A stretch of DNA of 64,000 bases from Lepeophtheirus salmonis (lineage: Eukaryota > Arthropoda > Copepoda > Siphonostomatoida > Caligidae): assembly GCF_016086655.4 (NCBI RefSeq), contig NC_052140.2:5952001-6016000 (forward strand), read 5' to 3'. Positions within the stretch are counted from its first letter, which is position 1. Each line of letters opens with the position of its first letter. Both the position numbers and the translations under genes were made by a program. The notes under the pieces were generated by a model, which saw only the letters and a program-made list of their open reading frames with translations, was not told the origin of the DNA and searched no databases. Positions 1 to 11,830 of the stretch are shown piece after piece.

Positions 1-269
1 TATGCAGTTTCATATGATTTTTCGTTTTGAATTCTTAGTTATTGTCTAGATGAGGTAACACTAGTTTTAATAGTTCTTATGAAATACATTTGTCTTTGTT
101 AATGAAAAAAATGTTTATTATAACTTATTTCACCGTTTAAATCAGGTAAAAGAAGAACTATCGGTAGGCCAAACTCTGAGTTGCGCGTTTTGAAGTCCAC
201 CATCCATATAGTAGATACATCCTTGATTTATCATAGACGAGTGTATATTATTTGATTCTGTTTGTTGTA
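1..269. other. AT-rich interval, nothing recognised
   Basis: No open frame, repeat or motif that I recognise. It lies immediately upstream of the homology block shared by the two related mariner pseudogenes (354-1179 and 19003-19540). Confidence 0.4.
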
Positions 270-353
270 TGTGATTCACGTAACATCCATGTTTATCTGT
301 AGTTCAACAAAATATTTTCTAAAACGTGTTCTTGAGCCTCTAACGATACCATC

Positions 354-1179
354 ATGAACCCGAAGCACACTATCATTTCACATTACCAAGGCCCTCAAAG
401 ACCTCAATGTCTCAATCGCTCGACTACACGATCAAACGGTACAAGGAGACCGGGGTGTCGATGAAACACCCGGAAGAGTTCACCTGTGGTCCATGGGGGT
501 ACATAAGTTAATTGAGGCAATAAGGGTGAAAATCAACCCCAAAAAGAAGTTTTCCAGATGGCTCATGAGGATGGTGTGCCTTGATAAATCAGAAGTATGG
601 TGGTTAGAGACCACCTCAGTATGAAGTCGTATTGTCTACAAAAGTGCCAATTTATCAGCGAGGTCACAATGGCCAAGAGGCTGACCCGGGTGAATGTGCT
701 TCTGAAATTTCTCAATTCCTGTACGCACTTTTCAATCATTTGGATTGACGAGAAGATCTTCACCATGGAGCTAGCTTTAAATAGCCACAACGACCAAGTG
801 CTAGATTGGAGCTTCAAGGACATTTCCCTGACGGAGTTCAGCGTGTTCTGTGGCCAAAAGCCGATATTTATGATGGTCTGGGTGCGAGTTACTTCCTGCT
901 GTATGAAGACGCTCTTGATCTTAATTACCGAGGTTGTGAAGGTCAATCAAAGTGTCTATCTGTACATGTTACAGTCCCAAATGGAGCACCTTCACAAACT
1001 GGAAAGGCTCTGCAAGAGTGGTGTCCAACCACTTTTGAGCACTTTTTCAGCAAGGGCATGTCTTCTCCATAGTATTTGCACGAGACAACTTGTCGGAGGA
1101 GATCATTCTTACAGCTAATTAAACAGTTCCGAAGCGTTGGATATTTGTAATTCCTCCAAATAGTGGCCATGTGGAATAA
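354..1179 (+). pseudogene. Tc1/mariner transposase pseudogene (family M1, copy 1)
   Basis: Degenerate transposase of a Tc1/mariner element, the enzyme that would bind the element ends and cut and paste it. The ATG at 354 and about 80 bases upstream of it also match the copy at 19.0-19.5 kb. A helix-turn-helix stretch (TIKRYKETGVSM) is followed by several stops. The catalytic region then reads WIDEKIFTMEL...NSHNDQVL in one frame (from 597), and continues after a frameshift and apparent internal deletion as NGAPSQTGKALQEWC...FEHFFSKG. The aspartate of DEK matches the first catalytic residue of the family. The second, normally in DGAP, is replaced by N in NGAP. The C-terminus (SGHVE, stop at 1177-1179) matches the usual GGHVE-type end. 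The gene is inactive. Identification as Tc1/mariner is secure; the subfamily is not. Confidence 0.85.
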
Positions 1180-1359
1180 ACTAGCACTCAATTTCCCGCT
1201 GGTTACAAAAGTGTAAAGGTATGTTTAGAAAATTAAATATTTGTATACTTTCTTGGCTATTGAAATTGTCCTAAGACTTATGTGACACCTTGCATATTAA
1301 ATAAAGAATATCCAAGTATAGAGTAACCACTAGGGCGTAAAAGACTAAGAGTACCACTG

Positions 1360-1570
1360 AGGATTTGTTGGAGAGTTATAAGAATAACTCTTTGTTGGAC
1401 TCGAAGTAAAATTTAGGATTTACATTGCCTATGTCCAAGAAAGATAATTAGTTAAATTTATGTTTACTCCTGTCCTATATTAGCTGCTCTCAGGTAATCT
1501 ATTGAAACATCATGACAGCCAAGTTGCTCTCCTCCAATACAATGTTCGAATTGACACAATTATCATGTTT
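1360..1570 (+). repeat. R1 repeat, decayed partial copy
   Basis: Contains two blocks of the R1 family: a GTTGGACTCGAAGTAAAATT-like block near 1400, and a block with TGAAACATCATGACAGC and GAATTGACAC near 1505-1555. The middle is divergent and the ends are missing. Confidence 0.6.
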
Positions 1571-2349
1571 CAATAGATCAGCTACAATCAGCTGAGACAA
1601 AGTAAAAGTCATTTTTAAACATTCTACATATATATTATACCTATAAATGTAATATATAATTAAGTAATATAACTTTTCTCACTTATTTAAAAAGTTTGAA
1701 ACATTTTACTATTTAGAAACAATTTATTATTCAATTTCTGAAAAACAATAGAAGTCGTACATATTTGTTAATTTGCAAACTTTGTTAGAAATTGAAATGA
1801 TGCAAATTTAATTATGAGTTGTTGTTTCATTGTTTGTTTTTTTGAAAGATGCCTCACAGTATTTATACAGTTGAACCCCGGAACTGAATGAGTAATCACT
1901 AGTGGGTGTACTCATGATAGATGGAGAGTAACACTGAGGATGTGTTTGGGAGCTTTAATTAAAATAACACTATCCACTGGTATGTTAATAAACAAAACAA
2001 CAACAAAACAAAAAAAAACACGAAAATGAACGTGGTCATTCTAATTATTTGAAGAATGTTTTTGAGGAGATGAAACTTATATTCAGTTAGCAACTACAAA
2101 AACCTTGCCCGGCTTTTTGTAGTCTTCCATTTTAGTATTATTTTCATCTATGTTCTTTTTCTTCCTTGTCTTGTCTTGAATATGTTTTTTGTCTAAATCC
2201 TGTATAGGTAGGGGAGAACCGAGTGAATTGTGATTAAACTTGAATTATCCTGTTTCAACTTTTCCATAGTGCCATCAATCCTTTTGTGTTTAATTGTTTA
2301 TACGTGAGATACAAAGTGATTCATAATATATAGGTCCATCCGGTATGTA
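1571..2349. other. AT-rich interval with very weak R1 traces
   Basis: No gene seen. Short R1-like scraps occur near 1915-1960 and 2040-2075 (for example TTTGAAGAATGTTTTTGAGGAG). Otherwise homopolymers and AT-rich sequence. Confidence 0.4.
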
Positions 2350-2730
2350 GAAACAAAACTGAACGTAGTTAGCGTGACAATTTGACAAATGTTTGGGAGA
2401 ATAGCTACTTAGCTGTCATGATGTTTTATTAGATTAGCTGCAAGTGGCTGTGGGAGGAAGAAAAAAACAACACAAATCTCACTCCGTATATGCGAAGGAA
2501 ATACTGGCTGGATTTACTCCGATGTCGATCCTCAATTCTACTTCGAGTCCAACGCAGACTTACACTTATAACTCCCAAGCAAACCATCATTGTTACTCTT
2601 CGTCTTTCATGAGTACACGGACTAGTTTTTACTCTATACTTACATGTTTTCTCTTCACGAATTAAATAATAATGATAACATCTATGGGAAAAAAATTCAT
2701 ATTCTGTTCACCAACTTGTAAAAGCAGCTC
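2350..2730 (-). repeat. R1 MITE-like repeat
   Basis: Minus-oriented R1 copy. It carries the family blocks GATGTCGATCCTCAATTCTA, GAGTCCAACGCAGACTTACA and GAATTAAATAATAATGATAA in family order. The neighbouring R1 copy at 2776-3080 is in the opposite orientation. Confidence 0.75.
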
Positions 2731-2775
2731 CCCTTTTAAGGGCAATATATTATACAATATACACCTCTGGGGATG

Positions 2776-3080
2776 CATAGTGATGAAAATTGGGTGCATT
2801 TTTTAGCTGACCCATTTTTTTTGCAGTATTTTTTTTTTTTTTTCAGAGTTGTATAAATTGGAATCAGATTAATTCTCGCCAGTCTCCTTTATTTTCTTCT
2901 CCCCCTCCTCCCTTGTCACAGCTGATTGTAGCTGATATAATCAAACGTCATTAAAGCTAAACTGCTTTTCTCAAAAACATTCTTTAAATTGCTACGGTTA
3001 CCATGCTGACTTTCGCTGTCTTTTTTCAACATGCCTGAAATGCTTACAATTAGCATTATTGGTGACACACCTACGATGAT
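2776..3080 (+). repeat. R1 MITE-like repeat, internally shortened
   Basis: Starts with the family terminal sequence AGTGATGAAAATTGGGTGCA. It then jumps past most of the family middle to CAGCTGATTGTAGCTGAT and the 3' block ending in AACATGCC. Contains a 15-T run. Confidence 0.7.
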
Positions 3081-3154
3081 TTAAGAGGGATTTAGTTTTA
3101 CCTTCTCCCTGTTGTAAATTTTAGTGAGTTATTTAAGGGCTTAGACGTTTGATT

Positions 3155-3490
3155 TTTTTTCTTTTTATGTTCCTTTAATTGGTCAGATGGAGTTGTACTG
3201 ATTAAGTATTTAAGTAAACATTATAGTATTTCATTGACCTAATCTGACCTAGGAATCTTCTTTGAAGCCCATATACTGGGTGCAGAAAAAGCACTGATAC
3301 CTCCGTCTAAGTAGTCATTAAAATTCTTATAATTGTTCAGGATGATGTTAATCAACAACACCTATTCAAAACTATATTTTTAGGAGGTCTCATTACATTT
3401 TTGTTACACCCGGTACGTTGATGTATATTTCCTTCTCTAGGAACGACCGGTGCGAAACATTGACATTGAGTTCAAGTGAAGTACTCCATT
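3155..3490 (+). repeat. R2 repeat, split copy
   Basis: Member of the R2 family, also at 20563-20790, 58030-58230 and 60130-60345. The 5' block (ATGTTCCTTTAATTGG, GGAGTTGTACTGATTAAGTA, CTGACCTAGGA) lies at 3165-3270. The 3' block (GGAACGACCGG, ATTGAGTTCAAG) lies at 3440-3478. Unrelated sequence separates the two. Confidence 0.6.
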
Positions 3491-3519
3491 TTACATCCCT
3501 GGTTGTTGTTTTTTTGAGA

Positions 3520-4811
3520 AATAAGCTGGTACAAAATCTGGTCCACTTTGAACAATTAAGCTAATTTCCATGAAGTCCTTTTTGATCCCTTATAAACTTG
3601 TTCATTTGAGACTCATTAATGATCGAAACACATCCATTTATGGATTCAAATTTATTGTATCCTTATATTAAGAAAAGTTCCTACTACTCCTTTAAAAGTC
3701 ATCGATCCACTTAACTTTGTATCATAAAATTCAAAAAGGTTCTTGAGAGGCAATTCATTGAAATGAAGATGACAAATAACCCAAGTTTAATGAAGTATTT
3801 GATTTATGTTGCGGGAGTCTAATAATACCACCTTTGGTCCTTGTATTAACTACAGTCCCATCACAACTAATTTATCTGTTTGAATCAAAAATTCCAGATT
3901 CAGCTATAAATGAAAACAATTCCTTTTCAATATGCTCTGATTTCCAGAAATATGCGATAAATAGTTTAGGTATTTAGCACCAGGTTCTACTATCACTCTT
4001 ATATGCTCCTTCATAATTTCAGGCGTTCCAGATCCCGGTAGACATTTCGTATTCATTATACATAATACTTTTTTTCTTGATTTTTTTGATTGATTGATGA
4101 TTTTTTATTCTATATTTTTACTAACCTTAGTAACTGCAAACAAATTTTGAGGAGTTAAAGCTTCCGATCCCTTAATAATGATGACCATATGCTGCAACCG
4201 AAGCAATTGAAAGCCCATATTTGACTAGAATTTGGCTTGATTCTTGGAGCTATGCATTATTCCTTTTTTTCCCTGATTTACTTACTTTATTACTGAAAGG
4301 ACTCTCATAATCCGAATTGATTTCATACTGATTAAAAACCTCATTTTGTTGATAAAATTCTTCTTGTTTTTTTCTCCAAGGTCACCATTCTTTCTTTTGC
4401 TTGATCTACTTTTTTTTTAGTCCCTTGGTCCTTCCTTTCTTGATTTCGATCAAATTTGTCTCATTTTTCTTTATAGGATTGACATGTTTTCTTGTCAATT
4501 GAGGAAACAATCCTGAGCTTCTTTGAATATTTATGATCCTTGTAGAAAATAAATTCATCCTTTAGTATTTTTCTGAATGCCTCACAAGCTCAGTTTTTAA
4601 TTTTAAAATAACTTACTTTCTAACTTTTATAGCAACACCATAAAACAATATCAACAAGTTGCTACAATTTCTCCAAAAACTTACCAACATATTTAATACT
4701 CAATCGCCTTTCCAAATTTTTCTTCTTTGCGTAGTCTTTTGCCTCTTCAAAAAATTTGTCAACTATTTCCTTCCGAAAGTATTTGATATCATAGGAAAGA
4801 ATGCTCGCCAT
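3520..4811 (-). pseudogene. Decayed gene of an unnamed invertebrate transposon family (family T1, N-terminal and central part)
   Basis: From 4811 downward the first exon opens MASILSYDIKYFRK and ends at a clear donor (TTG|GTAAGT, intron starting at 4684). The next exon begins after CTACAAG (4538) with DHKYSKKLRIVSS and a charged, probably coiled-coil stretch containing one stop. Further down are a YGLSIASVAAYG block (about 4190-4250), CDGTVVNTRTKGGIIRL (3791-3866) and WVICHLHFNELPLKNLFEF (near 3720-3780), in changing frames. The DGT-NTG-KGG and HxNELPLR-type motifs are ones I remember from a multi-copy protein family in arthropod and cnidarian genomes that behaves like a transposon gene. The biochemical role is unknown to me. 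Stops and frameshifts show it is dead. A C-terminal fragment probably of the same family lies at 42966-43570. Confidence 0.6.
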
Positions 4812-5689
4812 CTATCTAAATATTAATGAAATTAGAGGCAATTATTTGAATGATTTGAAGATGTTCTTTTCTTGATAAGCTTGCTCCATTCAGAAATTGA
4901 TTTTTAAGGTACAAGTTGTATCTAACTAAATCAAGCTGACTTGACAAAATATTCCTTAGTATATCACACAGACTTCCAAACAAAAAGGGCTCCCGAGTAG
5001 TCCTTGATTTTGTAAAGAATCTAAAAGTTTCATCAAACAAAGAACATATTTTTAATTACGCAGCAAGTAAGTAATATTATAGTTATACGATATTATGAGT
5101 TTAGAAGCTGGTTGGGATCAGTGTATATGCAGAGATTAAAGTGGATATTTGGGTACATTATCCTAAATTGAAAATAAATTGATCATTTTTAGTTAGAAGC
5201 CACAAGTATTGAAATCCTTAAAGTTCTTATTCTCTCTAGAACATTTTACAAATAAAAAGGATTTTTTTGTTCATTCTACCTTGCAAGTTATGCTATGTAT
5301 TTTGTACCAAAAAAATATAAGTGTTTCCACTCTTTTTCTTCTTATTTTTGTCAAAATAAAAATTTGCACACAAAGTACATTGTAATACTATATTTGCTTG
5401 AGTACATGGACTCCATAAATGAATGCACTAAATTAACATGTTTTCAACTACAGAATCGATTTTTTTTTCCATCCTATTTTGATAATGTTTGGAGAAGTTT
5501 TAGTATTGGCCAGAAGCTTTGACCAGATGGAGCCCTTCGAATTTTGGGTGTACAAAAAAAATATTGCATGCTATTCTTAGTAATTCCTAAATTCATGTCG
5601 TAATTAGTTCCGATTTTAATTTGGTTAAAATATGTTTTATAGCACACACTCTAATTATTAATTAACCTTATTATTACAACTGCATTATT
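4812..5689. other. AT-rich interval, nothing firm
   Basis: A 74-codon minus-strand frame (4816-5040) and a 75-codon plus frame (5295-5522) occur here. Neither has recognisable motifs or splice signals. The minus one sits just upstream of the T1 pseudogene and could be part of its 5' region. Confidence 0.35.
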
Positions 5690-5959
5690 ATGACTCCTGA
5701 TCAATACTTGGATGTGTTAGTGACGAAGGTACAGACTGAGAACATCAACGAGGGTATTTTAAGTTCAACACGATATGAGGATGACGAATCAGATCCGTTG
5801 ACCACAAATGGTCCATCTGTTCAAACTACTTGTAACAAAAAAGACCTCTTTCGATCCATGTTCTCGATCCAAAACTTTGTTAATAATCCAAAAATGGTTC
5901 AATCCATATCTAATTATATATTTGAAGAACTGTTAGAAACCTCATCATCACTTTTCTGA
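5690..5959 (+). CDS. Unidentified 89-codon open frame
   Basis: An ATG-to-TGA frame of 89 codons with a balanced, protein-like composition: MTPDQYLDVLVTKVQTEN at the start, an acidic patch (YEDDESDP), then a hydrophobic-charged C-terminal half (IQNFVNNPKMVQSISNYIFE). No signal peptide, membrane segment or domain is recognised. It is longer and less biased than most frames in this AT-rich background, so it may be a real small gene, an exon, or the remains of a transposon protein. There is no supporting splice site or identified neighbour. Confidence 0.3.
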   Translation: MTPDQYLDVLVTKVQTENINEGILSSTRYEDDESDPLTTNGPSVQTTCNKKDLFRSMFSIQNFVNNPKMVQSISNYIFEELLETSSSLF

Positions 5960-7084
5960 TCACTTCAACTTTCTAAATTATGAAATACTTGTAGAAATCA
6001 CTATTTTTGACTAATTTTCACTTATATCATAATATTAAAACAAGAGATCAAATAAACTTAAAATAACTAATTTGAAATTAGCCACAAAAATCAATGGATT
6101 CCATCATAAATAATTGCATTTATACTCCTAACTTAATAAAAACAATTACAGAGTAAATAATTAATAAATAAATTGAAATTGATTTCGAATACAAAAATAG
6201 ATACCATTATGAATAAATTAAATATAAACATTAAAAAAGAAACGTAAAATCGATAAGTATGAGACCTGAGTCTCTCATTCCAAAATGCTAGAAAATTTAT
6301 AACAAATATTAAAATATTATATTTATTTATTTCCATTAAACAAGGGATCCTAGGGTTCTTATAAACATAGTATTTACATAGATCTCTATAAATTGTATGG
6401 AGATAAATTCTTTGCAGATGTTTTCGTTGTCTTTATTTAGGAGCAAGAAAGTAATCATTCATCAATAAAAATTATCTTGACTTTCGTAAGAAGAAATGTT
6501 GGTCACTTTCCTCAACTACGAGGGAATGAGTAATTTATGAATGGATTATATTCATATTATCATAAAAGATAATATGATCCAAAAGGATGATAGCTCTTCG
6601 TTATCTTGGTGATTCAGTCCTCAGTCGCTAAAGGAATAGTTCCCAGGATTGAAGTTGTTTAACATTAGCATATAAAAAAGGATGAGGAAAGCCAGTTCAT
6701 ACTCTTCTTGAAACTCTTTCCGATTTTTTTTTGGAAAACTGCGGCAAGGAGACAAATAGATGAATTCGTTTTAATTGATTTAAATATAAATCGTAATTCA
6801 TGGTAATTCAACTCATCTTTGGAAGAACCGCTTTTCTTAGAAGGAATACTTTTAACTTTATAATATCTCTTTCATAACATCTCAAATAATAATGACTTAA
6901 TTATGAATTTAAAGTACTTTTGTCGACAGGACACTCAATTTCGTCGTATATCATTCTATAGCTTGTATTCCTTGGGCATATAATGATAATTAGGGAGTTG
7001 TATTATTCACTGCAGCCTTGTTCACAAACTAATATAAGTAAATAACGTTCATTTCCAATTATGGAAATCTAGTTTTTTTTATTG
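5960..7084. other. AT-rich interval, nothing recognised
   Basis: Stops are frequent in all frames. No repeat family from the rest of the window was recognised here. Confidence 0.4.
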
Positions 7085-7535
7085 ACATCTTAAAAAAAAA
7101 AGAAACCGGAATTTAACATGGTAACCCTGACAATTTGAAAAATGTTTAGAAGAAGAGAAAGAATAATGCTCATGACGTTTCATTAGATTCGCTACAATCA
7201 GCTATTACAAAAGAGGAAGGAGAAAATGATATAAAAAAGGACAATTGCTAGAATTACTTCAATGTCGACCCCCAATTCTACTCTGAGTCCAATAAGGAAT
7301 TACAAATTATAACTCCGCAACATATCCTCAGGATTATGTTCTGTCTTTACGAGCACACACAAATGTTCAATCAAGATTTGAATCTATTTGAGAAAGGATA
7401 TTCACTACTCAGAAATTAAATAATAATGACAACTGCTAAGGAAAATAAAATTCCTTCTTTATATCACCAATTACAAATTAAGGGGCCGGCTCAAAAACAC
7501 ACCGGATTTACATCATTACTCATCCTCTATTATAA
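7085..7535 (-). repeat. R1 MITE-like repeat, near full length
   Basis: One of the most complete R1 copies (about 450 bp), minus orientation. In order it holds CATGGTAACCCTGACAATTT, CTACAATCAGCTATTAC, AATGTCGACCCCCAATTCTA, GAGTCCAATAAGGAATTACA, GCACACACAAATGTTCAATC, GAAATTAAATAATAATGACA and a terminal ACACCGGATTTACATCATTA. No coding capacity. Confidence 0.8.
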
Positions 7536-7861
7536 AAATGAGATATATCGAACATAGAATTGCTATTTATTTTGACTAGTTATTGGTGCCGCATCAAAAT
7601 AAACAGTTTCACTACTTAATTATTCCCCAATGTTATCAAAACAATAATTCGCATAATTATGTTCTGATGTTAATAAAAGTGTGTGAATCAATCGTTTCAG
7701 CACCCATAATCAGTAAAAATGTATTCTTAATCCAGATCCTATTTTATTTAGGTCCGCCTATTCGACAAAATCCATATAAAATTTGAGATATGTACCCGAC
7801 CCAGATGGGAGAAAATGTGGATCCATCCTATCTCTAGATTAAACATCTGTTTTAAATTTGT

Positions 7862-8265
7862 AGGGTTCGTCCGCAAGGGTGCGATGGAGGGGATGTAGCC
7901 TCCACCCAATTTGGGAATTTTTGCTTCCTATTAGAGTTTTTTTCGTCAGGTTGACATTTTTACGCGAAAATAGGTGTAAAAATGTTTTTTGAAAGATTTA
8001 TTTTCTTAAAAAAATTTAATACTTAAATTTTTCGTGAAATGCCTTAGATTTTTGTGGAAAAATTAAAATTTTTCATAGTTTTTTCCAAAAAAATTTCAAA
8101 TTCTTTAAATAATTATGGTTTTTTGAATATGAAAAATTTAATATTTGAAATTAAATTTTATCCGAAAAATATAATATTAGACATTTTTTTCCAAAGATTT
8201 AAATTTTTGTGTGAAAAGCTATTGTTTTTTGAAATTTTTAATGGACAACTCCCTCGAGCGAGATA
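7862..8265. repeat. AT-rich low-complexity repeat with GC-rich head (R7)
   Basis: A GC-rich segment (GTCCGCAAGGGTGCGATGGAGGGG) is followed by about 300 bases of imperfect TTTTTGAAATTT-like units. Similar combinations occur at 12235-12490, 25305-25440 and 41400-41512. Family boundaries are unclear. Confidence 0.4.
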
Positions 8266-8739
8266 TGTAAAAAAATATGTAAAGCAAGAAAAAAGGACAA
8301 GTTATCATCTTACCCCACTCCTCAACTTATCCCAGTCTCTTCGATAGTAATAACTTATGACTTCGTTTATTTATCAAAAAATAATAAATTTTGAAATAGC
8401 CTTGATTAGTGTTGCATCGGTCTAAAAAATGGGAAAAGGCTGTTGATCAGTCAAAGGACCGATCCCTATCTGTCTTTCATAGTAACTATAACAGCTGAAA
8501 TAACGTAGTTATATATCATTTTAGTTTGGGAAACTTAGTCACATCTTCTTTCAAAGAGACGATAGACCTGAAGGTAGGGGGTGTGTTACTAAAACTTGTA
8601 TTTAATTATTACAAAAACTATACTAATACTATAAAATAGTTGGATCTTATAGCGGGAAATATGTACTATGTTTTCGATTGTTATGGTCTTTTAGTTTTTT
8701 CTCTCCTCTACTGTTGCAACGTCAAATAACTTCCCTTGC

Positions 8740-9190
8740 TATTGCTCAGTAAATCCGGTGTTGTTTTTTTAGCTGGCCCATTCATTTGTAATTGGTAGCA
8801 TAAAGAAGGAGTTTTCTTTTCCTTAGTAGTTGTAGTTATTATTTAATTTCTGAGTATTGAACATCCTTTCCTATATAGATTCAATTATATTCAACACATG
8901 ATTAAACATTCGTGAGGTTTTGTTGACAAGTTATAATTGTAAGTCCTTGTTGGATTCAGAGTAGAATTAGGGATCGACATCGGAGCAATTCTAGCAAATG
9001 TCTTCTTTTAAATCCTTTTCTCCTTCCTCTCTCTATTCACAGCTGATTGTAGTTGATCTAATGAAACATCATGAGCAAAATTCTTTCTCTCTTCCAAAAA
9101 ATTCTTCAAATTGTGAGGTTTACCATGTTGAATTTCGTTTTTTTAACATTTTACAGTGGATTTTCATCATTAATCCTCATTCTATGTATT
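8740..9190 (+). repeat. R1 MITE-like repeat, near full length
   Basis: Plus-oriented copy of about 450 bp. It opens with AAATCCGGTGTTGTTTTTTT, then shows TTATTATTTAATTTCTGAGT-like, GTAAGTCCTTGTTGGATTCA, GGGATCGACATCGGAGCAAT and CAGCTGATTGTAGTTGATCT. It ends near GGATTTTCATCATTAAT, the imperfect complement of its start. The open frame at 8998-9228 lies wholly inside it and is not a gene. Confidence 0.8.
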
Positions 9191-10514
9191 TGATCTCTAT
9201 GGATTCAATACTAGCCATGATGTATTAAGTGAGATCAGGAAATCCACAGCATAGAAAAAAATAACAGGTGCATTTGTGTTAGCGAGGTTACGCCGGTCTT
9301 AATGGTTGAGATATTTAAACACCAAAGTAAGAAATGTCCAATGGATTTTTTAATAAGATTTTTATATTTTAACTTACAAAAATAATGTACATTAGGCTAA
9401 GATTAATAATACAAATAAATCAGTATAGTAGATCGATCCAAGAAACTAACTTCCTTCTATTGCAGCTGCCTACACAGCCTCCCCCAAATGTACATTAGAG
9501 ATAATGTATAGATGGTCATATAGGAGTCTCCGTTGAAAGGGATCTACTTAGTACCCATGAGCTCCCTTTCTCTCTGATTCTTCTTCTATTTGGAGAAACT
9601 CATTCATCAAAACAAAATGTTATTAGGGAAAATAGATACATAATGATACCCATGACGTACCTAATGACACCTTCCCCCTTCTTACATCAAATTGATTGAT
9701 ATCTTATCTACGAATGATAAAATATGTAACATCTTATGAAAATAATTGAATTGATCAATTAAATTGTATGACAATGACACAAACCCACATAGCAAAAGAA
9801 GGCTTCTCATTTCTCGGGACATTGATGTAGAGCAAGATTCCGGCAAATATCGGGATGCCGTTAGTAAATAATAAATATTTTTTTTTTTTTTTTTTTTTTC
9901 AAGAAGAATTTGAAACTAGTCTGAACTCGTCTTGAGTCAGTCCTTATTTAGGACTGAAAACCGTAGATTTCTCTGATTAAAGTCGAGTCGAGTTCGAGTA
10001 AGGTGATGATACTTATATTTTACTTTGAGTTGATAAAATTGGGTTCGAGTTTTTGCACCAAGAAATTACATTAATAAAAGAAGTTTGGTTGTTTATGAAT
10101 GGGATTTATATTCATACATTTCATTTAATACAATTGGTTCAATTTTAGTAGTCTCACAATAGGGAAGTTGTTTGAAAAAGTTGATGCACCAGTTCAGAGA
10201 ATTATTGAATTATCTATACTATATTAAGCTACTAAGAAGACCTTCTCACTAGAAACTGAAGTTGTGGGTATTGATAAATACCTAATGGCTAGCTTGAATA
10301 CGTCAGGAAATCCTTATTTTCCTTCAGTGTTCCACTACTTTAACGGGTCCTTTGATTGATCCATACTGGGCAATTCTAAATACTGATTTTTAATATAAAA
10401 ATATTCTTTAAGCATTGATCTGCACAATTTTAAACTGTAAGAGTCGGGTGAGCCTTGGAACTACTTATAAATTTTGTAATGGTTATAATATGTATCCTTT
10501 GTTAGGAATAATTA
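9191..10514. other. AT-rich interval; 22-T tract and R3 scrap
   Basis: Contains a 22-base poly-T run (9878-9899) and, near 9915-10010, a scrap resembling R3 (GTCCTTATTTAGGACTGAAAA). No gene seen. Confidence 0.4.
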
Positions 10515-10650
10515 CATAAAAAATTTGGCGGCATCAGTATCCTATATTCATTCAAAACATTCTTCAAATTGTCAGGGTCACCATGTTCATTTTCGGTTTC
10601 TTTTTTTTATATGTCCAATAATACACACGATTTTCATAACTATCTATAGC
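10515..10650 (+). repeat. R1 repeat, 3' end fragment
   Basis: Preserves the R1 3' end: AAACATTCTTCAAATTGTCA, GGGTCACCATGTTCATTTTC, then ATACACACGATTTTCATAAC. The last block is the complement of the family 5' end (compare 15344), showing that R1 has terminal inverted repeats. Confidence 0.7.
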
Positions 10651-10888
10651 CCTCATGAAACTCTCTTGGACCGATGCTGCCCGAATGTATTTTCTAGTAA
10701 AGGGGCCAAATTATATAATGGTGACGTAATTAGTGGCACCAACAATTTTTTTTTTTAAATTATAGAGCTAAAATTTTAACGAATAGCAAAAAAAAAAAGC
10801 AAGATAAATTATTTAATTTTCTCTAAAACTATGAAATTTAAATTAAATTAGACAGGAGGAATATTTTTTATTATGATAACTAATGTCC

Positions 10889-11112
10889 TTATTTATTTGG
10901 TCTAGTCTAGTCTAAGGACTGATCCTATTAGTCTTTGTCAATAATATAACTGATTAAAAATAGAAGAAATAAAGTTTTGTGACGTCATCCATGACTGAGC
11001 TTGATAAGTTTTTAGGACTGATAAGCAGGATTGAACTAGACCGGACCTTGCAAGAACTGTGCAAGACTGGCTTCTTGAGTTAAAAATAAGGATCGACACA
11101 AAACTTTTGTGT
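10889..11112. repeat. R3 foldback repeat
   Basis: About 220 bp with complementary ends: CCTTATTTATTTGGTCTAG at the left and AAAAATAAGGATCGACAC at the right. It shares the interior GATAAGTTTTTAGGACTG and AGACCGGACCTTG-type blocks with the copy at 39177-39398. No protein coding seen. Confidence 0.65.
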
Positions 11113-11254
11113 ATTAAATTCCGCAAAAGTGAGGGGGAGAGGGCGATAGGCATTTGGCTCCCATGATCCCGACATCACTTCTCTCTTGCCCACTTTTAAA
11201 TGTTGTTAATACATTTATAAAATAATTATAAAAATGGATCATCAATCACAACAT

Positions 11255-11830
11255 AATACGGGGCTGTACCGTGGTTCGGTTCGGTACATTTTTATCCTCG
11301 GTGTGGTACGTATATATATAATCACATATTTTGAATATATTTAGAGAGCGAGTCTATATCTTAATCCATAAGTATTCTTTTATATAGGAAATAAATTCTT
11401 TATTTGTTAATACAAAAAAGAGATAATAACTTCCCAGTTGATGAAAACCCAGTGGTATGGTGGAGGGGTAATTTAAATAAATTTAAATATGTATCAAGCA
11501 AAATAATTTGAGTGCCAATCAATCTTTTTTATTATCGGAAAATCTAAATCAGCTTATCTTTTTTTTTTAATTCATGAATAATAATATTATATAATCCGTG
11601 TATATTTTGCATCTACCTTATTTTTTTTTGAAGAGAATTTAAGTATATTTGAGAATAATTTATTTCTACAGAATAGAAATGATTAGAGAATATAATATCA
11701 ATTTGTTTTAAACTACATTAATTCTATTAAAAAACATTTTACTCTTAAGGTACCGTACCGAACTGCGTAACGTGAAGGGTGCTCCTCTGATTCTTATCGA
11801 GCCGTGAGTTCAACGCACCGTCCCAACCCT
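11255..11830. mobile_element. hAT-like non-autonomous element (tentative)
   Basis: The left end contains GGGGCTGTACCGTGGTTCGG and the right end reads, on the other strand, AGGGTTGGGACGGTGCGTTG. These are imperfect inverted ends of the kind seen in hAT MITEs. Near the right end, GGTACCGTACCGAACTG is locally palindromic. No transposase frame and no convincing 8-bp target duplication could be seen. Confidence 0.35.

Noticed and set aside
563..946. 127-codon open frame on the minus strand
   Set aside because: It is antisense to the M1 mariner pseudogene, whose plus-strand motifs (WIDEKIFTMEL, NSHNDQVL) are unmistakable.
4500..4811. F-BAR-like coiled-coil host gene (AKDYAKKK, DHKYSKKLRIV)
   Set aside because: The same strand continues into the T1 transposon motifs DGT-NT-TKGG and NELPLK, so a transposon gene explains it better.
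9878..9899. Poly-T tract as the tail of a retrotransposed element
   Set aside because: No recognisable element body or target duplication adjoins it.
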